A stretch of DNA of 64,000 nt. It comes from DAOPZC01 sp035353175. GTDB taxonomy: Bacteria > Verrucomicrobiota > Kiritimatiellia > RFP12 > UBA1067. Below are positions 15,877 through 25,077 of this stretch, in pieces (the first letter of the stretch is position 1; every line of letters begins with the position of its first letter). The notes beneath the pieces were generated by a model. The model was given only the letters and a program-made list of their open reading frames with translations, ran no database searches and was not told the origin of the DNA. A program made the translations under genes and the position numbers. Location of the stretch: NCBI GenBank assembly GCA_035353175.1, contig DAOPZC010000002.1, forward strand, positions 124,001 to 188,000, in the 5' to 3' direction.

Positions 15877-18360
15877 ATGCCATACGATTGCTTCATTTCA
15901 TACGCATCTGCGGATGTCCGCTTCGCCGAGGAACTGCATCGGCGACTCAAGGCCGATGGATTCACGGTCTGGTTCGACAAAATTCGTTTAACCCCAGGTT
16001 TCAATTGGCATGCCGAGATTGAGGAAGGTTGCGAGAACAGCCGCATATTCCTGCCAGTGCTAACGCGACACTGGAAACAATCGGAGTGGACAAAGTTCGA
16101 GACGTATGGCGCTGAATCCGTGATTCCGCTCGTGTTCGAGGGCGCCTGGGAGGAGGTATGCACGCCCCCACTGGAGCGGTTCCAAGCCGAGCGAATGGAT
16201 GGGGATGCGTTGGATGGGGATGGCTGGAGACATCTTGTTGCTGCCTTGCGAAGTTCACTCGCTCGGCCTGAACCTCAGAAACAGCGCCGGATTGTGCACC
16301 TGCCCTCTCTAACAAACCAATACTTCACGGGCCGGGAACAGGTTCTGGTCAGCCTGCATGAGGAACTCCATACACGCCCACGTCCCGGGTTGTCCCAAGG
16401 ACGCGTGCGGGCCCTTGCCGCCAACGGGGGATTCGGTAAAACCACGCTTGTGCGTCATTATGTGGAAAAATACTGGCGTTGCTACCCGGTAATTTTTTGG
16501 GTGGACGTTCGGCTCGGATTGGAGGCTGAATTTGCACACATCCACGATCTGCTTTTCCCCGGCGAGGCCAACACAGGCTATATTGACTCGGACAAGGCAA
16601 TCCGCGCTTTCCAACGGTTGCAGGAAGCAGATACGCGGCTGCTCATATTGGACAACGCCGAGGATGAACAGTCAGTCAGGGCTTGGATCCCAAAAACCGG
16701 CAACTGCTATACCCTGATCACTTCCCGCTTTGCGGGTTGGTCGGTATCCATCAAGCCCTTCCACCTCTACGTGCTGGACGCTGAACCGTCCGTTTGTTTC
16801 CTTCAAAACCGCGCCGGACAGGATGCTGCTGGGGAGGAATTGAATGCTTGTCGAACATTAGCCGCAAGACTCGGCTACCTTCCCTTGGCTCTGGAGCAGG
16901 CAGGAGCCTACATCGCTCAACAAGGCGAGGGGTTTCAGTTCAGTGACTACCTGCGGCTTTACGATCTAGCCGCTGCAAAGCTTTTGGCGGACCGCCCCCT
17001 TGGAGACTATCCCGATTCGGTGATGACGACTTGGCTCTCGACCATCGAGAGACTGACATCCGGTGCGCGGGTGTTGCTTCGCCTTGGCGCGTTCATGGCT
17101 TCCGCTCCAATCCCTGTGAAAATCTTTATGGTAGGGGTTGAGCGTGTGCGCGGGATGGCTGGCGATTCCGTGCGGGGCGAAACACCTGCTACGACGGCTG
17201 ATCATGAACTCTATATTCGCGCGGCGTTGTCCGACCTAAAACGCTATTCCATGGTGGAATTTGATGGCCGGACTGTCCAAATCCACGGCCTTGTTCAGTT
17301 AGTGGTGCGGACAAGCATGTCGACAGACGAGTCAGCCCGGTATTGGAAAGCAGCGGTGGCGGTCTTCGTTGCGATTGGTCGTGGCCACGGTTTCGGAACA
17401 CAGTTGCGGCCTGCTTGGAAGGATCTTTTGCCCCATGCAGAGAGGCTTCAGGAGAACTTCGCCGGTCTTTCCGAAGTCGATCCTTCGACTGATCTCGCCG
17501 AGATACTCCGCGACTGCTACTACTCGCAAGGCCGTTACAATGATGCGCTGCCCCACGCCGAACTTGTCTTTCGTGAAGACAGGCGTGAATTTGGAGACGA
17601 GAACCTTCAATTCACGATCCACAGTCTGGACTGCTTGGCCGATGTGCAGCGGAGACGCTCGACATTCGACGAGGCTGAAAAGGCCTGGCGTGAGGCTCGT
17701 CGGGTTACCAGCCGTCTGCTGGGCGTGGAGCACCCGCTATCGCTTGCTTACTCGGGGAACCTGGCGCTTGCACTCGAAAAGCAGGGCAAATTGGACGAGG
17801 CAGAGCAATTATATCGTGAGGTTTTGGAGCACACTCCCCACAATCTCGCGATTCTTGGCAACTACGCCTATATGCTTCAAAATGCCCGCAGCGATTTTCC
17901 ACATGCCCGAGAGGTATATCTCCTCGCTTTGAAGTTGAAACCTGATGACACCATTAACCTGAACAACTACGCGGGTCTCTGTTTGATTCTCGGGGATTTA
18001 GCGGAAGCTGGATTCCGTTTGAAGACGTCCTGGCAGATGAGTTCGCAACGTCTTGATCGCATGGCTGCGCGAACGCTGTTCTTCCGATCCGCATTGGCAG
18101 CTCTGCGGCAAGAGCCTGTGGACCTGTTCCTTGCCCAGTTTAGGACAATCGTCGAAGCTGGCTTCTCACCCGCCCCATCGGAGAACGTCTCGGTGATGGA
18201 ATTCCTGCGGTCAAAACTTACGATGGATCAGTTCAAACTTCTCCACGCTGTCTATGATGCGATCAACACCCGGGACGGGGTTAATGTCCTTTGCACGCTG
18301 TCAGAGTGGCAGGACATTCAACCTGTTCCTCTTGACTCGCCTTGGCCAGACGACCCGTGA
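15877..18360 (+). CDS. TIR-NB-ARC (STAND) protein with TPR repeats, paralogue 2
   Basis: 827 residues, start MPYDCFISYA preceded by AGGAG. TIR domain 1-130 with the likely catalytic E75 in EWTKFET; a TGRE box at 151-154; P-loop GGFGKTT at 184-190 (Phe where most NB-ARC proteins have Val/Ile/Met); Walker B LLILDNAED near 254; LITSRF; a winged-helix part ending in IHGLVQLVVR; then TPRs. The last 170 residues match paralogue 1 to the very end (PWPDDP). It differs mainly in lacking a middle block of TPRs, so its sensor is shorter. As in plant-type and bacterial STAND receptors, it should be an inactive ATPase/TIR switch until a trigger binds the repeats. It overlaps the next frame. Confidence 0.9.
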   Translation: MPYDCFISYASADVRFAEELHRRLKADGFTVWFDKIRLTPGFNWHAEIEEGCENSRIFLPVLTRHWKQSEWTKFETYGAESVIPLVFEGAWEEVCTPPLERFQAERMDGDALDGDGWRHLVAALRSSLARPEPQKQRRIVHLPSLTNQYFTGREQVLVSLHEELHTRPRPGLSQGRVRALAANGGFGKTTLVRHYVEKYWRCYPVIFWVDVRLGLEAEFAHIHDLLFPGEANTGYIDSDKAIRAFQRLQEADTRLLILDNAEDEQSVRAWIPKTGNCYTLITSRFAGWSVSIKPFHLYVLDAEPSVCFLQNRAGQDAAGEELNACRTLAARLGYLPLALEQAGAYIAQQGEGFQFSDYLRLYDLAAAKLLADRPLGDYPDSVMTTWLSTIERLTSGARVLLRLGAFMASAPIPVKIFMVGVERVRGMAGDSVRGETPATTADHELYIRAALSDLKRYSMVEFDGRTVQIHGLVQLVVRTSMSTDESARYWKAAVAVFVAIGRGHGFGTQLRPAWKDLLPHAERLQENFAGLSEVDPSTDLAEILRDCYYSQGRYNDALPHAELVFREDRREFGDENLQFTIHSLDCLADVQRRRSTFDEAEKAWREARRVTSRLLGVEHPLSLAYSGNLALALEKQGKLDEAEQLYREVLEHTPHNLAILGNYAYMLQNARSDFPHAREVYLLALKLKPDDTINLNNYAGLCLILGDLAEAGFRLKTSWQMSSQRLDRMAARTLFFRSALAALRQEPVDLFLAQFRTIVEAGFSPAPSENVSVMEFLRSKLTMDQFKLLHAVYDAINTRDGVNVLCTLSEWQDIQPVPLDSPWPDDP

Positions 18361-19204
18361 ACTCCACACCCCCATCTCCCGACGTTCAGGCCTGGGTAAC
18401 GACCCCTGTCCCGTCTGCCATGGACATGGCGAAACCGGGGATCTGCTGGGATTGCTAGACACGATTCGGGGAAGACGGTATCATCGATGGCAATATGACA
18501 AAGATACCCGTCAGTACCGCCATGGTTCGCGCACGCTCAGTAAGGTCCTCGAACCTCTGAAGACGCATTTCAAGCAGGCCGGTGGCCGGCTCCTCCGCTC
18601 GCTGATTCCGCCGCGTGATCTTCTGGATTTGTACACGAACGCGGACGAGTTCATGCGCTTATGCCGTTCGGTCCCGCCGCACCGCCCCGTTGACCCCCTG
18701 CTGACGGATCCGGCCAAACTGGAGAAAGTCGCCAAGGCCATCCACGACACATGGGAGAAGCTGGGCGTGGCCGAAGGCTGGCGAAAACCGGTGGATGTCG
18801 TTTCCTTCTCCGACCTGTCCGCATTCTACCACGGCTCCAACATTGCCGCGGCCGAGCGGATCCCCGCCGTTCTCGCGCTTGCCTCGCTCAAGCTGGCGGA
18901 CGGCAAGAACACACCGTACGAACGCGAACGGGTCTGCTGCAAACTGGAGTACCACCTCGAACTCATGGCCGAGAACGAGCACGACCGCTGGATGGAGTGG
19001 CACCTGTCACAAGGTTGGCACTGGGGAGAAAAGAAAGATCCTGCGAAATTGACCGAAGAGCCAAATCTCAAGACACACCCGTGCCTCATCGCCTACGCCA
19101 AACTCAACGATAAGGAGCGCAACAAGGACCGCAACTCCATCCGGCACTATCCTGACTTCGTGGACGCGGCCGGGATGAAGATCGTGGATGCACAAACGGC
19201 CTGA
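18254..19204 (+). CDS. RyR-domain protein, 5' end uncertain and possibly truncated
   Basis: The open frame begins inside the 3' end of the TIR gene. Residues before about 18400 look like a by-product of that overlap; protein-like sequence starts near NDPCPVCHGHGETGDLLGLL. No ATG lies between the TIR stop and 18653, so the start is either an overlapping ATG (18254, 18257 or 18284), TTG 18452, or lost. The C-terminal 80 residues are a RyR domain (ENEHDRWMEWHLSQGW, KTHPCLIAY, KDRNSIRHYPDF), preceded by the usual linker (FYHGSNIAAAERIPA). RyR domains occur in bacterial nucleotide-signalling and conflict proteins and probably bind a ligand. A second RyR ends the 7514 protein. It could be the C-terminal half of a formerly larger gene. 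Confidence 0.7.
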   Translation: MMRSTPGTGLMSFARCQSGRTFNLFLLTRLGQTTRELHTPISRRSGLGNDPCPVCHGHGETGDLLGLLDTIRGRRYHRWQYDKDTRQYRHGSRTLSKVLEPLKTHFKQAGGRLLRSLIPPRDLLDLYTNADEFMRLCRSVPPHRPVDPLLTDPAKLEKVAKAIHDTWEKLGVAEGWRKPVDVVSFSDLSAFYHGSNIAAAERIPAVLALASLKLADGKNTPYERERVCCKLEYHLELMAENEHDRWMEWHLSQGWHWGEKKDPAKLTEEPNLKTHPCLIAYAKLNDKERNKDRNSIRHYPDFVDAAGMKIVDAQTA

Positions 19205-19339
19205 TCGTTGGCTGTAGTGATGAACAAATAAAGCGAGCGCTCTTGTCTCGGCGTAGCTTTGCGAAGACGGAACGAGCCCGCTGGAAGAAGATTTACGACT
19301 ATCCCTAGGGGGTTGCAGACTTGAGCAAGTGAGGTTATC

Positions 19340-19517
19340 ATGAACGACGAGGAATCACGAAACGCCGTCCTTGCCCTCTTGCGCCGGCATCGGCGACTTC
19401 TACCTCGCGAAGATACAGGCCATCGAGGACGGGATGAACCGCCTCCCGAGAGAATCGCTCGACGGCAAGACCGCCGCAGAGTCCCAACGGGAGCAACTCA
19501 ATAAACGCGCAGCCTAA
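19340..19517 (+). pseudogene. decayed small gene at the island's right end
   Basis: ATG 19340 (MNDEESRNAVLALLRR) has a GAGG Shine-Dalgarno, but after about 16 codons good coding character moves to the +1 frame, which reads GIGDFYLAKIQAIEDGMNRL and then an acidic/basic helix ending EQLNKRAA at 19517. One base change in length would join the two halves into a protein of about 60 residues. It is probably a relic. A further short coding-like stretch (SFAKTERARWKKIYDYP) lies just ahead at about 19235-19308. No family recognised. Confidence 0.35.
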
Positions 19518-19871
19518 AAACGTTCATTTGATCTTGCAAGTCGCCGGAATCGGGATGGCTCGGGCGAGGCGAGTTTCTTGTCAGGCCGGGGTTCCGCCAC
19601 GAGACGTCGCGGCGGTTTCAGCCTTTCCGTTACGACGTCGGAATGCCGTTTGACCGTCTGGTTCCCCGTTGCCATGGCTCGGCTCCCTGCCCCATGCTTC
19701 CGTGGCGGGCCATTTGCAAATCTGATACGGGCCGCGAAAAAAAGGGGTCGTCCGTCCGGCATGTCCGGCGATTCCTTCGGTTTTTGGCCGGTGTCCGGAG
19801 CCGAATCGCACTGTTTTCCGCTTTCTTGCTTCATGCGCGGATGCTGGCATTTCTAATGCTTCTAACAGAAC
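19518..19871. other. intergenic region, island boundary
   Basis: About 350 bases between the decayed remnant and the kinase gene. No convincing ORF, RNA gene, repeat or att-like direct repeat is visible. The promoter of the kinase should lie here, but I could not identify a good -35/-10 pair. Confidence 0.4.
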
Positions 19872-21818
19872 GTGGCCAATGAGACAAATAATCCGGTTCT
19901 TCTGCGCACGGTGAAACGTCCGCCGGTCATGGATCAAAAAGATCCCGCCAAGACCGGAATCATATTCGAGTGTTTGGTTGAGACCAATTGTCCGTACTGC
20001 AACGCGGTTGTGCCGTTGACAAATTCCGAGGCTCTTTCGAGTCTGCCGTGTCCGGCGTGCGGCGGTAAGATTTTTGTTCCCGGGAGGGTCGGCGGGTTCC
20101 TTCTGCACGCTCACATCGGCGAAGGGGAGATGGGGGCGATTTATCGCGCGACCGACGAGACGCTGAGGCGGGAGGTGGCGGTCAAGCTGGTCCGGGGCTG
20201 TCACGCCGATGATCCGCAATTCCGCGAACGCCTGCTCCGCGAAGCCTGTGCAGCGGGGAAAGTGAACCATCCCCGTGTGGCTCAGGTGTATGCGCTCAAT
20301 TTCTCGAACGGCCATCCCTATCTGGTCATGGAACTGGTGACGGGACAGGATTTCGCGCAGCGGATGAAGCGCGATGGCCGGATCGACGAGCGCACCGTTT
20401 TGCGAATGGCGCTGGACGTGGCCGACGGGCTGACGGCACTCAACCGCGAAGGGTTGGTCCACGGCGATATCAAGCCGGGAAACATCGTGCTTGACCGGGA
20501 CGGGAATGCCAAGCTGGTTGATTTCGGACTTTCCGGGATGACGCGTCGCGATGGCCAAGGCGCCATTGTGGGCACGCCGGACTATATTGCCCCGGAACTG
20601 CTTCGGGGCGCTGCGGATTCCCACCGTAGCGACCTCTATAGCCTGGGGACCACGCTCTATTACCTGCTTGCCGGACGCCTTCCGCACGACGGCGCGACCC
20701 CGGCGGACGTCTTGAAGGCGCGGATGGTTCTGCAGCCCGCCCCGCTTTCCAAATACGCGCGGCAGGTCTCGGTTCCCACGCGGAAGCTGGTCATGCGGAT
20801 GCTCGAGCCCATTCCCGAGAAACGGTATCCGAACAGCGAGGCGGTCGCCGCGGACATCCGGGAAGCTTTGGCGCGGTTGGACGACGTCTTGCCCGAGACC
20901 TCCGACGCGGCGCGGTCGGCGCACCGCTTTTTTGAGCGTCTGGGTTCTTGTTTTCCACGGCGGACGCATCCGGTGGCACCGCGATCGTGGCACCTCGCCG
21001 TCGGGTCGTTTCTTGCCGTCGTCGTCCTCGTCGCAGGGGGCGCGTTTTTGCTCGCGCGTCACGACCGCTTTTTTGACCGGGCCCTGCTGGGTTTTCACCG
21101 CGGGGTTGCGAGCCTTGTCAAGAAGGGCCTCGCGCCGGCTGGCCAGCCCCGCCCTCCCGATGTAGCCCGGGATGTGACCGGCCATGTCACGTCCGCGCCT
21201 CAGCCCGTGGTTCCGTCCGATTCCGCCGTTTCGGCCCAGGAGCTTGGCCTTCCCGAATCCTCGCTGAGTTGGAACAGCCTGAATCTGGGTGAACACACGC
21301 AGGGTGGGAGTTCGATGCAAATGGGCGGAGTGATGATCGTCCAAGGCATGGGCACGGATATGTGGCAGGGAAATGACAGTTGCCGTTACGTTTGGACGCG
21401 GGCCTCCGGCGACTACGCGTTTTCGGCGCACGTCAAGGTGATCGCCGACAACGACAGGCTCGCCACCACCGGCCTGCTGATCAAAGGACCCGACCCTGCC
21501 GCGGGACCCGCTGTGCTGTTCGGGGCTTTAGGCAACGGCGAGCTCTTCCTTCAGGTCCGGCAACCGGACAGCCGGACGATCGTGGTCGTCAAACGCTCTG
21601 AACGGCCGGCCGAGTTTCCGGGGTATCTCAAGATCGTCCGCCGCGGTAAGACGTTCGAGGCTCTCGTGTCCGCCGACGGCCTCGCCTGGGGCCCGTTCGC
21701 GACGTGTCGGCTGGATTTGCCCGACGTCAACAGTGTCGGTTTTTCCGTTTCCGCGCAAGTTCCCAACACGCTCGCTACGGCCAAATTCGCCCATGTCCGA
21801 CTGCAGAGCCTGCGCTAG
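19872..21818 (+). CDS. membrane-anchored Ser/Thr protein kinase with zinc ribbon and C-terminal jellyroll-like domain
   Basis: 648 residues from GTG 19872; ATG 19929 is an alternative start. An N-terminal zinc ribbon has C40/C43 and C60/C63. The Hanks-type kinase domain spans about 77-345: glycine loop GEGEMG (83-88), Lys K105, catalytic loop HGDIKPGN with D199, DFG at 217-219, and an APE-like APELL. The Arg of HRD is Gly, as in RD-independent kinases. One transmembrane helix lies at about 374-395. The exterior part (about 460-640) resembles DUF1349-type beta-sandwich domains used in sugar binding. It would sense an outside ligand and phosphorylate cytoplasmic proteins. This domain order is common in the PVC group. 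Confidence 0.88.
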   Translation: MANETNNPVLLRTVKRPPVMDQKDPAKTGIIFECLVETNCPYCNAVVPLTNSEALSSLPCPACGGKIFVPGRVGGFLLHAHIGEGEMGAIYRATDETLRREVAVKLVRGCHADDPQFRERLLREACAAGKVNHPRVAQVYALNFSNGHPYLVMELVTGQDFAQRMKRDGRIDERTVLRMALDVADGLTALNREGLVHGDIKPGNIVLDRDGNAKLVDFGLSGMTRRDGQGAIVGTPDYIAPELLRGAADSHRSDLYSLGTTLYYLLAGRLPHDGATPADVLKARMVLQPAPLSKYARQVSVPTRKLVMRMLEPIPEKRYPNSEAVAADIREALARLDDVLPETSDAARSAHRFFERLGSCFPRRTHPVAPRSWHLAVGSFLAVVVLVAGGAFLLARHDRFFDRALLGFHRGVASLVKKGLAPAGQPRPPDVARDVTGHVTSAPQPVVPSDSAVSAQELGLPESSLSWNSLNLGEHTQGGSSMQMGGVMIVQGMGTDMWQGNDSCRYVWTRASGDYAFSAHVKVIADNDRLATTGLLIKGPDPAAGPAVLFGALGNGELFLQVRQPDSRTIVVVKRSERPAEFPGYLKIVRRGKTFEALVSADGLAWGPFATCRLDLPDVNSVGFSVSAQVPNTLATAKFAHVRLQSLR

Positions 21819-21880
21819 GCGCGAGGCTTGTCTGGGCCGGCATTTGCGGGGCCGGCCGCGGCGCGTGGAGCGGAGTCCTC

Positions 21881-22435
21881 TCAGCCGAAGGCCGCCTCCA
21901 GCTTGTCCAGCATCGCTTTCTCCTCTGCGGACATCTTGCCGAAGCACAGAAGTCCGCCGGCGGATTTGGCGATCAGCCGCGCGTCGGACAACACTTCGTT
22001 TTTCAGCGCCAGCCGTTCGGAGTCGCTCAGTTGGCTTTTCAGCGCTTGGATGTAGTGGACCCACGCATCGAATAAGACCGGATCGGGTTTGCGGCTGAGC
22101 CAGACGTCGAGGATTTCGGGGGTCACGTTCTTGTTTTGCAAACCCGCTTTTTCGGCGTATTTGACCAGCTGGTGCCGCTCTTCGTCTTGCATTTCTCCGT
22201 CAGCCCAGGCGATTTCGACCAAGGGGATCGCGAAAAGTGTGGCTAAGGTTCCCGGTCGGATGCCGAGGGCGATCAGTTTTTCCAGAACCGCGTCATTCGT
22301 GATACCGGAGACACGGGCCAGATTCTCTTTGGTCTCCTGCATGTCCGCCAGTTTCTTCTTCTCTTCGAGGAGGCGCCGCTCCTGCTCATGGAAGAACAGG
22401 TCTTCCATCGATTTTCCTAGTCTGCTGTCCAACAT
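21881..22435 (-). CDS. TerB-like (tellurite-resistance family) protein
   Basis: 184 residues. The N-terminus is a charged helix (EQERRLLEEKKKLADMQETKENL) that may coil. From about residue 60 comes the TerB-like helical fold with its signature acidic motif (LVEIAWADGEMQDEERHQL), which binds metal in relatives. It is cytoplasmic and lacks a signal peptide. It is convergent with the kinase gene and 116 bases downstream of HrpB on the same strand. Role in the cell is unknown; TerB-like proteins are linked to envelope stress and metal responses. Confidence 0.75.
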   Translation of the reverse strand: MLDSRLGKSMEDLFFHEQERRLLEEKKKLADMQETKENLARVSGITNDAVLEKLIALGIRPGTLATLFAIPLVEIAWADGEMQDEERHQLVKYAEKAGLQNKNVTPEILDVWLSRKPDPVLFDAWVHYIQALKSQLSDSERLALKNEVLSDARLIAKSAGGLLCFGKMSAEEKAMLDKLEAAFG

Positions 22436-22551
22436 GGATCTGTCCTTCCAAGATGTTGAAGGTGCGAATTATGCCGAAACCGCGGGGGAGGGTCAAGGCG
22501 GGTCACGGCGGAAAAAAGCGGGCTTATGAGCGACGGCCTCACGCCGGCGGC

Positions 22552-25077
22552 TCAGGTCGGACGCGGGCGGACGCGCCGGGTCGGGGTCGCTTCGCGCGGG
22601 TCTTCGGGCCAGTAGTGTTTTGGGTAGCGGCCCCGGAGGTCTTTGCGGACAAGGGCGTAGCCGGTGGCCCAGAAGCTTTCCAGGTCGCGCGTGACCTGCA
22701 CGGGACGCTGCGCGGGCGAGAGCAGGTGCATCACCACCGGGACGCGGCCGTCCGCCACCTTCGGGGTCTGGGCCATGCCGAACACCTCTTGGATCCGCAC
22801 TTCCAGGTAGGGCGCGTCTTGGTCGTAGCGGATTTGGATGTTGGAGCCGCTCGGCACGGTGAAATGCGTGGGCGCGAGCTTATCCAGCAGTCGCCGCGAA
22901 CAGCCGCAGGCGTCGAGCCGGCTCTGAAGCAGGCCCGTCAGGTCGAGCTCCTGCACGTGGCTCCAGCGGGTGATCCCGTCGCAGGCGGGGCCGAGCCACG
23001 CGTCGAGATCGGCGAGCAGGGCCTCGTCCGAGAAATCGGGCCAGCCTTGCTCCGGCAACGTGGTGTGCAGAAAACACACGCGGGTCTGGAGGGCGCGTGC
23101 GGATTTGCCCCACGGCAACTGTGCGACGCCTTTCTGGCGGATGCCTTCGTAGAGCGCGGCGCGCAGATCGTCCGGATCGGGCGCGGCCTGCCCGCCTTCT
23201 TTGACGACGATGGCGCCCAGGCAGATGCGGTTTACGGCCTGGACCGATTCGGTTCGCCTGTCCCAGGAGGTGATCGCGCGGCATTCGAACGCCGTTCCGA
23301 ATGACTCCTCGACCTCTTCGCGCGTGAAGGGCGCGGCGAGCCGGATCTTGGCGTCGGTCGTGTCGTCCTGCAGTTCGGCGGCAACCAGCCATTCGGACTG
23401 GGCCAGTGGGTCGGCGGTGTCGAGGATCGCGCCGCGTCCGTTGCGCATGAGATACCGGCCTGAGGTGTCGCGGCGGCGCGCGATGCGGTCGGGGAACGCC
23501 CACGCCAGCAGCAGTCCTTCAGAGAGCCGCCGGTCGTCATTGGCCGGATAGGCGTGGCCCCAGCGGCGGGCGAGCTCTTTGACGCGGTAGGCGAATCCGT
23601 CGTGTCCCGTGGCGCCGCCGAGGCGGTCCAGCAGCCGGCGCACGTCGGTTTCGTTGCGGAGCGAGGACTCGGAGGCGGCTTCGGCCAGTGCGGCCGCCAG
23701 CAGGCAGGCGTGCTGGGCGCAACCCTCGTGCGCGGCTTCAAAGATCATATGCGCGAGGCGCGGGTGGATCGGGAGCTTGACCATGGCGCGGCCACGGGGG
23801 GTGATGCTGGGGAAAGGCGGTGGATTGTGGTCAGCGGGCCGCAGGGGCGAGGGAGTGAGCGCGCCGAGTTCCTGCAGCAGGGCGATCGCCTGGCGCCAGG
23901 CCGCATCCGGCGGAGGCGTGAACCAGGGTACGCCGTCGCGGGCGGTAGTGCCCCATTCGGCCGTCTGCAATGCCGTGGCGGCGAGGTCGGCGTCGTAGAT
24001 CTCGGGCAGCGCTTCCGGCGCGAGCTGCTGGTCGGTCACCTCGTCCCAGAGGCGGTAGCAGACCCCGGGGCAGAGGCGTCCCGCGCGGCCGCGGCGCTGG
24101 TCGGCGCGGTCGCGGGTGATGCGCAGGGTTTCGAGGCGCGACATGCCGTTGCGCGGCGAGAAGCGGGAGACGCGCATCCAGCCGGTGTCGATCACGACGC
24201 GGATGCCTTCGATGGTGAGGGATGTTTCCGCGATGGAGGTGGCGAGCACCACTTTGCGGCGTCCAGGGCCTGGCGGCTCGACGGCGGCGTCCTGTTCCTC
24301 TCGCGGCAAGGCCCCGTACAGTGGATGAAGCGAGACGTCGGGCGGCAGCGGCACGGCCCGCAGGCGTTCGAGCGCGCGGCGGATCTCGCCTTCGCCCGGG
24401 AGGAAAACGAGCAGGCTGCCCTCCTCTTCGCGCAAGGCCCGGAGCACAGCGTCGGCGGCTTGAAGCGGCAGGGGCGCGGAAGAGTCGCGCGCGAGCAGGC
24501 GTGTTTCCACCGGGTAGAGCCGCGCGTCGGCGGTCAAGATGTCCGCGTCGCCCAGGTGGGCGGCGATGGGCTCGGGACGGATCGTGGCGGACATGACGAG
24601 GAGGCGCAGGTCGGGCCGCAGCGCGCGGCGGGCGTCGAGCGCGAGGGCCAGCCCGGTATCGGCGGCCAGGCTGCGCTCGTGGAACTCGTCGAAGATCACG
24701 AGCCCGGTGTCGGCGAGTTCGGGATCGCTCAGCAGCCGTTGGACGAGGAGCCCCTCGGTGAGGATCTCGACGCGGGTGCGGGGGCCGGTCTTGCGGTCGA
24801 GCCGGATGTGGTAGCCGATGGATTCGCCGACCGTTTCGCCGCGCTGGCGCGCCATGTAGCCGGCGGCGGCGCGGGCAGCCAGGCGGCGCGGCTCGAGCAG
24901 CAGGATCTTGCGGCCCCGCAACCAGGGCGCGTCGATCAGGTACGGCGCGACACGGGTGGTCTTGCCGGAGCCGGGCGGCGACTGGAGAACGACGGACCGG
25001 TTGGCCGACAGCGCGGCGGCCAGCGCGGGCAGGACGGCGTCAACGGGGAACGCGGGCGAGTGCGGGCACGGGGACAC
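22552..25077 (-). CDS. hrpB: ATP-dependent RNA helicase-like protein HrpB
   Basis: 841 residues, the usual length for HrpB, starting GTG at 25077 immediately after the TGA of the PEGA gene. DEAH/RHA-type motifs are visible: GSGKTT (motif I), DEFHER (motif II; DEAH variant), SAT (III), QRRGRAGR (VI). The C-terminal HrpB block is present (FWATGYALVRKDLRGRYPKH followed by WPEDP). HrpB is a widely conserved but poorly understood helicase of the cytoplasm. Being last in a TadC-FHA-PEGA operon is unusual and may only reflect read-through. Confidence 0.95.
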   Translation of the reverse strand: MSPCPHSPAFPVDAVLPALAAALSANRSVVLQSPPGSGKTTRVAPYLIDAPWLRGRKILLLEPRRLAARAAAGYMARQRGETVGESIGYHIRLDRKTGPRTRVEILTEGLLVQRLLSDPELADTGLVIFDEFHERSLAADTGLALALDARRALRPDLRLLVMSATIRPEPIAAHLGDADILTADARLYPVETRLLARDSSAPLPLQAADAVLRALREEEGSLLVFLPGEGEIRRALERLRAVPLPPDVSLHPLYGALPREEQDAAVEPPGPGRRKVVLATSIAETSLTIEGIRVVIDTGWMRVSRFSPRNGMSRLETLRITRDRADQRRGRAGRLCPGVCYRLWDEVTDQQLAPEALPEIYDADLAATALQTAEWGTTARDGVPWFTPPPDAAWRQAIALLQELGALTPSPLRPADHNPPPFPSITPRGRAMVKLPIHPRLAHMIFEAAHEGCAQHACLLAAALAEAASESSLRNETDVRRLLDRLGGATGHDGFAYRVKELARRWGHAYPANDDRRLSEGLLLAWAFPDRIARRRDTSGRYLMRNGRGAILDTADPLAQSEWLVAAELQDDTTDAKIRLAAPFTREEVEESFGTAFECRAITSWDRRTESVQAVNRICLGAIVVKEGGQAAPDPDDLRAALYEGIRQKGVAQLPWGKSARALQTRVCFLHTTLPEQGWPDFSDEALLADLDAWLGPACDGITRWSHVQELDLTGLLQSRLDACGCSRRLLDKLAPTHFTVPSGSNIQIRYDQDAPYLEVRIQEVFGMAQTPKVADGRVPVVMHLLSPAQRPVQVTRDLESFWATGYALVRKDLRGRYPKHYWPEDPREATPTRRVRPRPT

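Noticed and set aside
10603..19517. Assignment to a named system such as Thoeris or CBASS
   Set aside because: TIR proteins are present, but no ThsA-like SIR2/SLOG effector, cyclase of CD-NTase type or Cap partner is visible. The SLOG is in another fusion.
19581..21431. 616-codon open frame antisense to the kinase
   Set aside because: The sense strand has an intact kinase, so the antisense frame is a by-product of codon bias.
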